This document shows positions 16,840 to 25,732 of a stretch of 64,000 nucleotides of DNA, piece by piece. A program made the translations under genes and the position numbers. A model generated the notes under the pieces. The model had not been told where the DNA came from, searched no databases, and saw only the letters and a list, made by a program, of their open reading frames with translations. Source of the stretch: Iamia sp. SCSIO 61187 (lineage in GTDB: Bacteria; Actinomycetota; Acidimicrobiia; Acidimicrobiales; Iamiaceae). The stretch spans positions 5,026,001 to 5,090,000 of the forward strand of contig NZ_CP050948.1 in the NCBI RefSeq assembly GCF_019443745.1, written 5' to 3'. Positions within the stretch are counted from its first letter, which is position 1. Each line of letters opens with the position of its first letter.

Positions 16840-19800
16840 TCAGCGGAGGCGGGTGAAGGCGTCACGGGCCTGGCGCAGGTCCTGGCGGCGCTGCTCGAAG
16901 GTGGCGCCGACGGCGAGGAGCACCAGACCGGCCACAGCGAAGGTGACGTACCGGGGCAGCTCGACGCTGACGGGCCCGAGGTGGCGCACGGCCAGCACGC
17001 CGACCGCCGTCGCCCCGATCGCCAGCGGGGCCTGAAGGCGGGCGGCAGCGCCCCACACGGCGGCAGCGGTCCCGAGAGCGACGACGGCGACGGTGCGCAC
17101 CGGGTCCGGGTCGACCAGGGCCAGGACCGTGGTCGGCCCGGCGGCGGCGACCAAGCCCACGCCGAACCGCTCCCACGACCCGAGGCCGCGGCGGGCGCCG
17201 ACCACGCCGCCCACCAGCAGCGCCCACGCCGCCAGGGGGACGGTGTAGGCCTCGATCACGTCGACCTCGGCCCGGCCGGTCTGGATCCACCCCAGAACGA
17301 CGGCAGCGGCGGTGGCGACCAGCCACGCCGGCCGGCGGCTCGGACGCAGGGCGGCGCCCGCGGCGGTCACGCCCACCACGGCGACGAACGGGCTCAGCTC
17401 CAGGACCGAGCCGACCCCCAGCGCGGCCACGGTCGTGCCGGCCAGCGCCACTGCGACCATGACGTCGACCACCACGGCCGCGCCCGCCTCGCCCCGCCGC
17501 TCGAGCACGGCGGCGATCGGTGAGGCCACGGCTGCCGCCAGGGCCACGGCCAGCGGGCCGGAGGGACCCGGCGCCTCGAGCACCCAGGCGTCGAGGGCCA
17601 CGCCGCCCAGCACCACGCCCAGCGCCGCTCCGACCCAGACCGATGCGTCGGGCGAGCGCCGCAGCACCTGCTCGACGGCGAGGGCCGACACCACCACGCC
17701 CACCAGCACCGTCCACCCGATCGCCCACGGCGTCGACGCCACGGCGACGGCGGTGCCGAGGAGGGCGACGACGCCGGCGGCGACCAGCAGCTCGGGGTCA
17801 CGGGGCCGCAACCGGACGACGGTGCCGACGGCCAGGACGACCACGCCCAGCCCGGCGACGGTCGCGGCCACGGTCAGGCCGGCGGCCACGGGCACGACGG
17901 CCAGGGCGGCCACGCCGACGAGCACGCCGAGCGCCCGGCCCACCCGCCGGCGCAGGAGCCCGACGGCGCCGACCACGCCGGCGACGGCGAGGAGCTGCAC
18001 GACGGTGGCACCGCCGGGGACGTCCGCCCCCGAGCGCTCGAGTGCCGGGCGCAGCCAGTCGACCACGACGACATCGGCCCCGACGCCCGGCGCCTCGGTG
18101 GCCCGCTCGACCAGGGCGGCGACGACCGTCAGCACCGTCATGGCCGGGACGACCGCCAGTGCCGCGGCGGCGACCAGGGCGACGCCGACCGGGGCGGCCC
18201 AGGGCCGCTCGGGATCCCGGACGGACAGCGCCGCCGCTCCCAGGGCGACGACCGCGGCGCCGGCGAGCACGGCCGCCACCCAGCCGTCGGCCTCGAGGCC
18301 ACCGGCGGCCAGCGCCACGCCGAGCAGCACGGGCACGACGGCGGCACCCAGCCCGACCGCCGCCGACGGACGATCCGCTCCGGCCAGCGCCGCCCCCACG
18401 GCGAGGGCGGCCAGGGCGGCGAGCAACGCCACCGACCCGGCCGGGCCCGCCGCCGGCGTGTCCAGCCACCCGGCCAGGCCGAGGAGCGTCGCCCCGGCCA
18501 CGGCCGCGACCCAGGCGGTCGCCCCACCGGCGACCAGCACCGAGCGCACCCGCCTGGGTTCGACCAGCGACGCGAGCAGGGCGGCGGCCAGCGCCTCACC
18601 GATCAGCACGGCGACCAGCAGGCTCGGCGTCGCCTGGTCGACGACGGCCAGCACCACGGGGAGGAAGGCCAGTCCCGTCCCGGCGGCCACGACGTCGGTC
18701 CGGCGCACGACCGTGCCCACGGCGATCGACGCGCCGGAGAGACCGGCCATCACGGCCAGGGCGCCGAACCGGTCGACGGGGTCACCGCCGGTGATCTCGG
18801 CGACGGTCAGCACCACGGTGCCGAGGGCGGTCGCCGACCAGAGCGCCCACCCGCCGACGGTGGCGACGCCCCTCTCGGCGACGGTGAGGAGGCCGTCCCG
18901 CCCGGCCAGGCCGAGGGCGACCACCGCCTGCACGGCGGCGACGGCGAGGAAGGTCGTGGCCGACCACGGCTCGGCCGCCACCAGCAGGGCCGGGGCCAAC
19001 GCCAGGGCGGTCCCGGCGGCGCCGAGGAGGTCAGCCGTGGGGTCGCCGCCGGTCGCGGCCCGGGCCGGAGGACGACCCTGCGGGCGCTGGCCTCGACCGA
19101 CGCTCCCTACCCGGCCCATGGTCGCCGCCCGGCGGGCGAGGGTGATGGTGGCGGCGGCGAGCACGGCCAGGACGACGGCCGACACCCACGGGGTGGTGCC
19201 GGGGGCCCGGTCGCCGACCTGGTCGAGGGCCAGCACGAGGCCCCCGGCGGCAGCGGCCACCCAGCACACCGGTCCCCCGGTGCCGGCGACGGCGGTCTGG
19301 GCCCGGCTCAGGACGCCGAGGCCCACCGTGCTGGCGGCTAGGGCGACGAGCGCCTGGACGGCCAGGGTCGCCACGACGACCGTGGGCGAGCCCGTCCCGA
19401 CGGCCAGGAGAAGGGCGGGGACGAAGGCCAGCGCCACGCCGGCCCCGTCGACCACCTCGGCGACGCGGGGCGCGTCGCCGGTGAGCTCGTCGACCTCGGC
19501 GGCGGGGGCCTGGCGCCGCACGGCGGCCAGGGTGGCGATGGCCAGGGCGGCGAGGACGGCGGCCGGGCCGACGGGGTGGGCCACCGGGTGGGTGGCCAGG
19601 CCGGCCCCGGCCACGACCAGGGCGCCGGCCACGGCGGTCAGCCACGAGCCGGCGGCGCCGACGGCGACGACGGCCCGGTCGAGGCGACGGTCGGCCAGCC
19701 GGACGGTCAGGACCCCGGCCCCGACGGCCTGGAGGGCGAGGGCGGCGACGACGGCCATCGGCTGGTCGCCGGCCGCCAGCACGAGCGGCACGAAGGCGAG

Positions 19801-20673
19801 GGCGGTGCCGGCCAGGGCGAGGGTGCGGATCCCCGTGCGCCGCCCGGCGGCGATGGTCCCGCCGGCCACCAGGGCGAGGCCGCCGACCCACGCCCACTGG
19901 GCGGGGACGACGCCGTCGAGGCCGACCCGGGCGACCTGGACGTCGGCCAGGGCCAGGGCGACGGTGACGGCACCCAGCGACTCGGCCGTGGCCACCAGGT
20001 CCCGGCGGCGGCAGGCGACGGCCCCGGCGCCGATCACACCGGTCAGGCCGACGACGAGGGCGCCCTGGGCCCAGGCGGCCAGGTCCGACCAGCTCACGGC
20101 GGCGAACACGGCCACGGCGGCGACCAGGCTCAGGGCACCGAGCCCGACGAGCACCTCGGCGGCGGTGAACGAGGGGCGGGGTCGGCCGAGGCTCGGTGGT
20201 GAGGTGGAGGGCGGGGTGGGGGGCGCGGTCGTCGCCGCGGCTGCGGCGGTCGGGGCCGACGTCGGCGCGCCCGGCAGCGGGGGGACGGCGGTCGGGGCGC
20301 CGACGGGGGCGGGCGACCACGGGGCAGCGGGGGCCGGGGGCGGGGCGACGGCCGGAGCGGGGCCGGGGACGCTCGCGGGACCCCGGTCATGGCCCCGGGT
20401 GGGCTCGGGGGCCGAGGGCGTCGGCACCGACGGCCGGGGAGCGGGACCGCTCGCCGGCGCGGCCGGGGCCTCGGCGTCGGTCAGGAGGCGGCGGACCAGG
20501 TCGTTGCGGATCCGGCACAGGTCGAACAGGTCGTGGTCGACCCGCCAGAGCGTCTCACCGTCGGGGCCGGAGAACGTCGCCCCGCAGCGGTCGCAGCGGG
20601 TGGCGCTCAGCCGGTCGGAGCAGATCGGGCAGGTCGTGGCCGACGGCGGGGGGAAGGACACGGTGCGGGGCAT
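16840..20673 (-). CDS. SCO7613-like giant polytopic membrane protein
   Basis: A 1277-residue protein. The N-terminus carries a zinc ribbon (C15-P-I-C18 and C27-D-R-C30) and a short amphipathic segment (RVDHDLFDLCRIRNDLVRRLL), then a Pro/Ala-rich linker to about residue 170. The rest is an almost unbroken series of several dozen Ala/Val/Leu-rich helices. This layout matches the actinobacterial SCO7613 C-terminal domain membrane proteins, whose function is unknown. ATG at 20673 is supported by the zinc ribbon close behind it. A 39-bp tandem repeat lies upstream, possibly affecting expression. Confidence 0.85.
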   Translation of the reverse strand: MPRTVSFPPPSATTCPICSDRLSATRCDRCGATFSGPDGETLWRVDHDLFDLCRIRNDLVRRLLTDAEAPAAPASGPAPRPSVPTPSAPEPTRGHDRGPASVPGPAPAVAPPPAPAAPWSPAPVGAPTAVPPLPGAPTSAPTAAAAATTAPPTPPSTSPPSLGRPRPSFTAAEVLVGLGALSLVAAVAVFAAVSWSDLAAWAQGALVVGLTGVIGAGAVACRRRDLVATAESLGAVTVALALADVQVARVGLDGVVPAQWAWVGGLALVAGGTIAAGRRTGIRTLALAGTALAFVPLVLAAGDQPMAVVAALALQAVGAGVLTVRLADRRLDRAVVAVGAAGSWLTAVAGALVVAGAGLATHPVAHPVGPAAVLAALAIATLAAVRRQAPAAEVDELTGDAPRVAEVVDGAGVALAFVPALLLAVGTGSPTVVVATLAVQALVALAASTVGLGVLSRAQTAVAGTGGPVCWVAAAAGGLVLALDQVGDRAPGTTPWVSAVVLAVLAAATITLARRAATMGRVGSVGRGQRPQGRPPARAATGGDPTADLLGAAGTALALAPALLVAAEPWSATTFLAVAAVQAVVALGLAGRDGLLTVAERGVATVGGWALWSATALGTVVLTVAEITGGDPVDRFGALAVMAGLSGASIAVGTVVRRTDVVAAGTGLAFLPVVLAVVDQATPSLLVAVLIGEALAAALLASLVEPRRVRSVLVAGGATAWVAAVAGATLLGLAGWLDTPAAGPAGSVALLAALAALAVGAALAGADRPSAAVGLGAAVVPVLLGVALAAGGLEADGWVAAVLAGAAVVALGAAALSVRDPERPWAAPVGVALVAAAALAVVPAMTVLTVVAALVERATEAPGVGADVVVVDWLRPALERSGADVPGGATVVQLLAVAGVVGAVGLLRRRVGRALGVLVGVAALAVVPVAAGLTVAATVAGLGVVVLAVGTVVRLRPRDPELLVAAGVVALLGTAVAVASTPWAIGWTVLVGVVVSALAVEQVLRRSPDASVWVGAALGVVLGGVALDAWVLEAPGPSGPLAVALAAAVASPIAAVLERRGEAGAAVVVDVMVAVALAGTTVAALGVGSVLELSPFVAVVGVTAAGAALRPSRRPAWLVATAAAVVLGWIQTGRAEVDVIEAYTVPLAAWALLVGGVVGARRGLGSWERFGVGLVAAAGPTTVLALVDPDPVRTVAVVALGTAAAVWGAAARLQAPLAIGATAVGVLAVRHLGPVSVELPRYVTFAVAGLVLLAVGATFEQRRQDLRQARDAFTRLR

Positions 20674-21076
20674 GGCCCCACCGTCCGCCGATCAGCCCCG
20701 GCCGGGGACCCGGTGCCGCCCCCACGTCGCCCTGGGGGGTCACCTATGGCGTGGCCGACGACCTCGTCCTGGTGTCGTTCGGAGCCAGGCACGCAGTGAC
20801 CGTCGTGTGACACATCCAGGCTGGTCGGGCCAGGTCACGGCGAGCCTGGCACCTCTCGACCGTCGCAGGACACATCGACCTGGTGGTGCGCCTCACGACC
20901 TCCGCAGGACAGATCGACCTGGTGGTGCGCCTCACGACCTCCGCAGGACACATCGACCTGGTGGTGCGCCTCACGACCTCCGCAGGACACATCGACCTGG
21001 TGGTGCGCCTCACGACCTCCGCAGGACACATCGACCTGGTGGTGCGTCTCTGGACTTCTCAGGACGCACCGGCGGG
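20674..21076. other. Gene-free stretch of about 400 bp holding the 39-bp repeat array
   Basis: This lies between the stop of the acyl-ACP desaturase and the start of the SCO7613-like gene, both on the minus strand. Its main content is the 39-bp tandem repeat described separately. Because the period is a multiple of three, several frames stay open across it, but none has a proper ribosome binding site or protein-like composition. I call no gene here. Confidence 0.6.
20805..21046. repeat. 39-bp tandem repeat, four full copies plus partial or decayed copies
   Basis: Units start at 20865, 20904, 20943 and 20982, with a partial fifth at 21021. Their order is GCAGGACACATCGACC, TGGTGGTGCGCC, TCACGACCTCC. 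Full copies are identical except for one base in the second (AGATCG for ACATCG). A decayed copy precedes them from about 20805. There are no spacers, so it is not CRISPR. Confidence 0.9.
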
Positions 21077-22066
21077 TCAGGCGTTGGTGAGCTCGGGCTC
21101 GGGCTCGGGGGTGGGGGTGCCGACCTCGTCACGGGACGGGGTGGCGTCGCCGGTCCGGGCCCGCTCGGCGGCCTCGGTCTCGGCCCAGCGGTCGGCCAGG
21201 CGGCGGCCGGCGCGGCCGACGCGGTCGATGCGCTTGAGGAGACGGGCCCGGGAGGCCTCGGCCTCGGGGGTCAGGCCCTCGAGCTCCTCGAGCGCCCAGT
21301 GGCGGACCACGACGGGCACGAGGATCTGCTCGTGGTGGACCTTGAGGTCGTAGATGCCGGCCTTGGCGATGGCGAGAGCGTGGCTGGCGAAGTCCTTGAT
21401 GCCGGTGCCGGGCATCTCGAACTCGGTGACCTGGCGCTCGATGGCCTCGACCACCGGCGACGGGTCGATCTCGAGGGCGGCCGAGACCAGGTCACGGTAG
21501 AGCAGGTGGTGCAGGTTCTCGTCGGCACCGACGCGGGACATCACGGCGTAGCCGGCGGGGTCGTCGAGCAGCTTGCCGGTGGAGCGGTGGGCGATGCGGG
21601 TGGCCAGCTCCTGGAGGGCGACGTACACGAGACCGTCGACCGGGGTCTCGGGCTCGGGGACCACGCCGTGGGACACCTGGTGCATCCGGGCCCGCTCGAG
21701 AGCGACGGGGTCGACCATGCGGGTCACGGTCAGGTAGTCGCGGATGACGATCGAGTGCCGCCCCTCCTCGGCCGTCCAGCGCCGGGCCCACGTGCCCCAG
21801 GCGTCACCGTCGCCGAACATCCGGTCGATGGTGTGGAAGTAGTACGGGAGGTTGTCCTCGGTGAGGAGGTTCACGAACAGCGAGCTGCGCACAGCGTCTG
21901 GCAGCGGGGCCTCGTCGCCGGACCACTCGGAGGTGCCGGTGGCCTCGCCCACCCGGTCCCACGGGACCAGCTCGTGGGGGAACCACTCCTTGGTCTTGGC
22001 CAGGTGGCGATCGACCAGGCGCTCGAGGGTCGGGGTCAGCTCGGCCAGCAGGGTCGCGTTCTCCAT
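21077..22066 (-). CDS. Acyl-[acyl-carrier-protein] desaturase (soluble diiron type)
   Basis: A 329-residue soluble desaturase related to mycobacterial DesA1/DesA2. It introduces a cis double bond into acyl-ACP using ferredoxin-supplied electrons and O2. The diiron ligands are all present in the four-helix pattern: E70, E101-x-x-H104, E153 and E183-x-x-H186. After about 275 the tail is charged and low in complexity. ATG at 22066 lies 13 bp from a palindromic operator (22079-22094), so TetR-type control linked to lipid state is likely. It is probably transcribed alone. Confidence 0.92.
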   Translation of the reverse strand: MENATLLAELTPTLERLVDRHLAKTKEWFPHELVPWDRVGEATGTSEWSGDEAPLPDAVRSSLFVNLLTEDNLPYYFHTIDRMFGDGDAWGTWARRWTAEEGRHSIVIRDYLTVTRMVDPVALERARMHQVSHGVVPEPETPVDGLVYVALQELATRIAHRSTGKLLDDPAGYAVMSRVGADENLHHLLYRDLVSAALEIDPSPVVEAIERQVTEFEMPGTGIKDFASHALAIAKAGIYDLKVHHEQILVPVVVRHWALEELEGLTPEAEASRARLLKRIDRVGRAGRRLADRWAETEAAERARTGDATPSRDEVGTPTPEPEPELTNA

Positions 22067-22078
22067 CCCCCCACCCTA

Positions 22079-22094
22079 CCTACCGGTCGGTAGG
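22079..22094. promoter_or_regulatory. TetR-type operator candidate upstream of the acyl-ACP desaturase
   Basis: Perfect palindrome CCTACCG-GT-CGGTAGG, arms of 7 bp with a 2-bp centre, ending 13 bp before the desaturase start codon. Such TACCG..CGGTA sites are typical for TetR-family regulators of lipid genes. The cognate regulator is not adjacent. Confidence 0.6.
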
Positions 22095-22168
22095 GCGAAA
22101 CGATCGGGTCCGGTGACACCTGGCCCACCCCCCGGTCGGGGGACCATCGGGGGGCGGCCGAGACGCGC

Positions 22169-22202
22169 CGGAGGCGGCGCCCCCGGGGGGACGCCGCCTC
22201 CG
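22169..22202 (-). terminator. Strong GC hairpin after the lysozyme-like lipoprotein gene
   Basis: An 11-bp perfect stem (CGGAGGCGGCG and its complement) around a 12-nt loop, 26 bp past the stop at 22228 on the minus strand. There is no T tract, as is common for hairpin terminators in high-GC actinomycetes. Confidence 0.7.
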
Positions 22203-22227
22203 ATCAGACCTTCAGGTGCGGGCCGCC

Positions 22228-22584
22228 TCAGGCGTACCGGCAACCCCAGGGGCTCCAGCTACCGCCGGCCTGGTCGAAGATGCGCTTGGCGACCCGGGAG
22301 TTCACGTAGGGGTCGTAGATCTGGGTCCAGCTGTAGCCCATGGCCTGGACCATCGGCTTGTGCACGGTGTTGATCTGGAACAGGCCGTGGTTGCCGCCAC
22401 CCGGGCTGACGGCCCGGGGGTTGAGGCTCGACTCGCAGTCGGCGACCCGCACGGCCTTGTCGTACTGCGAGCCGAAGCTCTGCTGGATCGCCGTCCTGAC
22501 GCTCGTCTGCTCGTCGCAGGCGCTGAGGCCGGCGATGAGCCCGATGACCAAGGTCAGGGAGAGGGCGAGGCGCTTCACGTACAT
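22228..22584 (-). CDS. Lysozyme-like (transglycosylase SLT/Rpf-type) lipoprotein
   Basis: A 118-residue lipoprotein with signal peptide and lipobox LSAC (C23). The mature part has the lysozyme-like pattern VADCESSLNPRAV with the presumed catalytic E51, then GGGNHGLFQINTVH, as in small actinobacterial transglycosylase/resuscitation-factor-like domains that cut peptidoglycan glycan strands. C50 and C115 could form a disulfide. ATG at 22584 directly precedes the signal peptide. It stands alone, followed by a strong hairpin. Confidence 0.85.
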   Translation of the reverse strand: MYVKRLALSLTLVIGLIAGLSACDEQTSVRTAIQQSFGSQYDKAVRVADCESSLNPRAVSPGGGNHGLFQINTVHKPMVQAMGYSWTQIYDPYVNSRVAKRIFDQAGGSWSPWGCRYA

Positions 22585-22745
22585 GGGCTCCTTGAGAGTG
22601 CGTCCCGCCTGCCCCCGGCCCGTCCCTGCGGCGCAGGATCTGACGGGGAGAGCGGGGGGGCCCGGACGAGCGTCGGTGCTCGGTGGGGGAGGGCTCCCCG
22701 GCGGCTGAGGGCGTCAAGATATGACGGACCGGTTACGAAACGCAA

Positions 22746-22762
22746 GATCACGTGACGTGATC
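22746..22762. promoter_or_regulatory. 17-bp perfect palindrome in a divergent intergenic region
   Basis: GATCACGT-G-ACGTGATC, arms of 8 bp around one base, between the leftward lysozyme-like gene and the rightward TMEM254-like gene. The shape fits a dimeric repressor or activator site. No cognate regulator is identifiable. The remaining part of this 244-bp gap shows nothing else I can support. Confidence 0.5.
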
Positions 22763-22828
22763 GGGGTCACACCGGCTCGGCCGGGCCCCTCCGGGGGCGG
22801 GCCGGGGGGCCGCCTACGCTGCCCGGTC

Positions 22829-23140
22829 ATGGCCCTCGCGCCCCCCTCCCGACCCGCCCTCGCCTGGTTCGCCGTCCTCGACGGCGGGGTCGCCGCCCTG
22901 TCGGTCCTGGCCCTCAGCCCGGCCGCCTACGACGCCGCCCGCCGGACGGTGCCGCTCCCGAGCCGAACTGCACTGCAAGGGCTGCTGGGCCTGACGGGAG
23001 CGCTCCACGTCGGCGAGGCGATCTACGCCCGGCGCACCGCGGCCCGCCACGGGCTCGCCGTCGGCCCGTGGACGCGCCAGACCTTCGTCGTCGGGTTCCC
23101 CTCGCTGCTCGCCCTGCGCCGGACCATCGCCGCCACCTGA
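22829..23140 (+). CDS. Small membrane protein, DUF4499/TMEM254-like
   Basis: A 103-residue protein with about three hydrophobic segments (14-35, 50-65, 82-98). The pattern ALQGLLGLTGALHVGEAIYARRTAARHGL, then WTRQTFVVGFPSL, resembles the DUF4499 (TMEM254-like) family, whose function is unknown. ATG at 22829 is chosen because upstream codons are arginine/glycine-rich and not protein-like. Confidence 0.6.
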   Translation: MALAPPSRPALAWFAVLDGGVAALSVLALSPAAYDAARRTVPLPSRTALQGLLGLTGALHVGEAIYARRTAARHGLAVGPWTRQTFVVGFPSLLALRRTIAAT

Positions 23141-23226
23141 GGCCGCCGTCCCGCAAGCGACATCGTCGTCACCTCGGCGTCACACACCGCGCCCGGCGGT
23201 GCCCTCGCCGCTCGGTCGGGGTGACC

Positions 23227-23874
23227 TCAGCCGGCGGCGAGGACGACGGCGGCGCCGAGCCGGGCGCCCAGGTCCGCCGCCGGCGCCCGCACGGCCGGCG
23301 TCGCCCGCAGGGTCTCGGTGGGCTGGACGAGGGCGACGACGACGTCGCCGGCGTCGGCCGGGGGCGGCGCTCCCCCCTCGGCGACCGGGTGCGTGCTGGC
23401 CACGGCCTGGCCCACCACCCGGCCCAGGCCGAGCGGGGCGACGGCGACGCCCTCCGACCGGGCGGCACCGCCGGGCCCGGCCGCCATGGCCGGGGCGACG
23501 AGGACCAGGAGGGCGACCGCCGCGGCGGCGCCGAGGGCGAGACGCCGGGCGACGCGCCTGTCGAGGCGCTGCGAGGACCGGGCCCGGGCCGCGGCGACGG
23601 CGCACCGGGGCGGGGAGACAGGTGGACGTCGGACGTCGAATCGCCAGCGAATCGCCGTCCGACGGGCGACCCCGGGCGACGACGGGGTCGCCGCGGGGCT
23701 GGCGGGGGTCGCGGCCGAGCTCGCCGGGAGCGGCTCGGCGGCGGTCTGGGCCAGGGCCGCGAAGGTGGCGTCGTCCAGCACCGGGACGGCATCGAGGGTG
23801 GCGGGCTCGGTGAGCAGCAGGCGGCGTCCCGCCGGGCTCGACGGGCTCGCCCAGGGCGACGTGGTGGTGGGCAC
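23227..23874 (-). CDS. Single-pass membrane protein of unknown function (215 aa)
   Basis: A 215-residue protein from GTG 23874 with GGAGG 5 nt upstream, which makes the call credible despite a Pro/Ala-rich sequence. Residues about 110-132 (RRLALGAAAAVALLVLVAPAMA) form one membrane helix or uncleaved signal after a basic stretch. The remaining 80 residues would be extracytoplasmic and contain a run like a degenerate substrate- or peptidoglycan-binding segment. No family is recognised. Confidence 0.55.
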   Translation of the reverse strand: MPTTTSPWASPSSPAGRRLLLTEPATLDAVPVLDDATFAALAQTAAEPLPASSAATPASPAATPSSPGVARRTAIRWRFDVRRPPVSPPRCAVAAARARSSQRLDRRVARRLALGAAAAVALLVLVAPAMAAGPGGAARSEGVAVAPLGLGRVVGQAVASTHPVAEGGAPPPADAGDVVVALVQPTETLRATPAVRAPAADLGARLGAAVVLAAG

Positions 23875-24002
23875 GGGACCTCCGTAGGACGACCCTGTTG
23901 TCCCACCGACCCCTTGGAGATCGGTTGTGGTTCGCTGGAGCCGCCCGCGGCACCGCCGTCGACGGGTCTCGGCGCCGGCCGGGGGCAGTAGGTTCGGCGC
24001 CG

Positions 24003-25520
24003 GTGGAGGCCACCGCGACCCGATCCCGCCGCGGTCTGGTCGCCCTCGTGGCCACCGTCGCCGTCGTCGCCGTGGCCTTCCTCGTGGCGGTGGCGCCGTG
24101 GGCGACCGACGACTTCGGCTACTCCCTCGACGGGTTCAACGGGGCGGCGTGGGGCCTCGGCGCCCGGGCCCTGGCCGACGACCCCCTCGACAGCCGGCTC
24201 GGCGGCGTCCGCCCCGAGGGCGACCGCTACGCCAACCACCCGCCGCTCACGGTCTGGAGCGCGGCGATCGGCAGCGCCGTCTCGGGCGACGAGCCCGCCG
24301 CCGTCCGGGCGCCGGCGCTGCTGGCCGGTCTGCTGGCCCTCGCCGTCCTGGCCCTGCTGCTGCACGACGCCGGGCTCCGACCCGCCGCCACCGCCGCCGG
24401 CGTGGCCCTCGCCGGGACCAGCGGGATGTTCCTCACCTACGGGGCCATGCTCGACACCCCGGTCGTCTCGCTGCCGTTCGGGCTGCTGGCCCTCGCCGCC
24501 GCCCAACGGGTGTGGCAGCGCCGCCCGCCCCCGACGCCGGCCCTCGTGGCGATCGGGGCCGTGGCCGCCCTGGCCGGCTGGCAGTCCGCCCTCGCCGCCG
24601 GCCTCGGCGGCGCCACCTGCCTCCTCGCCGCCCCGGGGGAGGGCCCGTCACCCCGGCGTGGTGCGGTCGCCCTCGGGGCGGGGATCGCCGCCGGCGCGGC
24701 CGTGACCCTGGGCTGGGCGGCCTGGGTGCACGGCGGGCTGCGGCCGCTGATCGACCAGGCCGGTTTCCGCAGCGGCGTGCGTCGGTCGGACGCCGCCGCC
24801 GGCTGGCTCGACCGCCTCGGACGCCACCTCGACGACCTCTACGGGCCGGCCCCGGTGCTGGCGGCCATCGCCGTGGCCGTGGCCCTCGGGCTGGTCGCCG
24901 GCCCCGGGCGGGCCGACGGGACGCGGTGGTGGCGGCCGGCCGGCCTGCGTCCCGTCCTCGCCGTCCTCGTGGTGACGGTCGTGGGCTACACGCTGCTGTT
25001 CCGCAACGGGGCCGCCGTGCACGACTACTGGACCTACTGGGGCGTCGCCCTCGTCGGCGCCGGCGCCGCCGCCGTGGTCCAGGTGCTGACGGCCGACGAC
25101 CGATCACCGCTGGCCCGCCTCCCCGACGGGATCCGGACCGGGGTCGTCGGGGTCGTCGTCGTGGCCCTGGCGGTCGCCGGGTACGGGCGCCAGAGCGGCG
25201 CCGAGACCCGCATCCGCGAGGGCCTCGACGTGATCCCCGTGCTCGAGCAGGTCGACCGGCCGGACCGGCCGACCCAGGTCGTCGTGGCGGTGCGGGGCTC
25301 GTCGGGCGAGCTGCCCTGGGTGCACCACATCGTGCACGGCCGGGCGGTGACCGCCGACGACGTCGCCTCCCTGCGCCGGCTGCCCCCGGACCTGCCGGTG
25401 CTGGTCATCCTGCGGGGCCCGCCGTCGCCCGCCCTCCGGGCCCTCGCCACCGACGTCGACGAGGACGGCCGGTTCCTGCTCGTCCCCGCCGGGGACCTTC
25501 TCCGCCACCTCGGCGGCTGA
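24003..25520 (+). CDS. GT-C glycosyltransferase (ArnT/PMT-like, family 39 type)
   Basis: A 505-residue polytopic protein with about 10-12 membrane helices and a soluble C-terminal domain of about 110 residues. The first extracytoplasmic loop has D36-D37 directly after helix 1 and later YANHPPLTVW; both are hallmarks of PMT_2/ArnT-like enzymes that move sugars from polyprenyl-phosphate donors. The acceptor is unknown, and a cell-wall or glycolipid role is inferred. GTG at 24003 sits just before the first helix. A palindromic terminator follows 10 bp after the stop. Confidence 0.8.
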   Translation: MEATATRSRRGLVALVATVAVVAVAFLVAVAPWATDDFGYSLDGFNGAAWGLGARALADDPLDSRLGGVRPEGDRYANHPPLTVWSAAIGSAVSGDEPAAVRAPALLAGLLALAVLALLLHDAGLRPAATAAGVALAGTSGMFLTYGAMLDTPVVSLPFGLLALAAAQRVWQRRPPPTPALVAIGAVAALAGWQSALAAGLGGATCLLAAPGEGPSPRRGAVALGAGIAAGAAVTLGWAAWVHGGLRPLIDQAGFRSGVRRSDAAAGWLDRLGRHLDDLYGPAPVLAAIAVAVALGLVAGPGRADGTRWWRPAGLRPVLAVLVVTVVGYTLLFRNGAAVHDYWTYWGVALVGAGAAAVVQVLTADDRSPLARLPDGIRTGVVGVVVVALAVAGYGRQSGAETRIREGLDVIPVLEQVDRPDRPTQVVVAVRGSSGELPWVHHIVHGRAVTADDVASLRRLPPDLPVLVILRGPPSPALRALATDVDEDGRFLLVPAGDLLRHLGG

Positions 25521-25529
25521 CGGCGGGGC

Positions 25530-25558
25530 GCACGGATGGTGCCTGGCACCATCCGTGC
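25530..25558. terminator. Palindrome family member (14-1-14) after the GT-C gene
   Basis: Arms GCACGGATGGTGCC and its exact complement around a central T, 10 bp past a stop codon and facing the convergent tRNA-Ser. It probably terminates transcription from both sides. Confidence 0.75.
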
Positions 25559-25643
25559 TGCACGCCGTGGTGGGGCCGGGCGCGCAGCATCCCAGACCGG
25601 ATCGCCGGGGTGGAGCCCGGCTCACAGATCTGGGATGCCGCAG

Positions 25644-25732
25644 CGGAGAGGGTGGGATTTGAACCCACGGTGGGTGTGACCCCACACCTCCTTAGCAGGG
25701 AGGCCCGATCAGCCTGACTCCGGCACCTCTCC
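25644..25732 (-). tRNA. tRNA-Ser (anticodon GCT)
   Basis: An 89-nt class II tRNA on the minus strand: acceptor GGAGAGG/CCTCTCC, anticodon loop CTGCTAA, a long variable arm and T-loop GGTTCAAATCC. CCA is not encoded. Confidence 0.95.

Noticed and set aside
20744-21031. A short gene encoding 13-residue peptide repeats across the 39-bp array
   Set aside because: The repeat length keeps all frames open in both directions, none has a ribosome binding site in the right place, and the peptide shows no known repeat family.
20865-21046. CRISPR array
   Set aside because: The units are directly adjacent without spacers, and no cas gene is in the window.
17312-22093. A 1593-codon open frame on the plus strand opposite the SCO7613-like and desaturase genes
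   Set aside because: It is low-complexity (Thr/Ala/Arg/Pro-rich), crosses several real genes and the 39-bp repeat, and has no domain. Long antisense frames are expected where GC at third codon positions is near saturation.
24003-25520. Start of the glycosyltransferase at the upstream in-frame codon at 23898
   Set aside because: The extra 35 residues are Arg/Pro/Gly-rich and overlap the promoter side of the divergent gene at 23874. GTG 24003 sits naturally before the first membrane helix.
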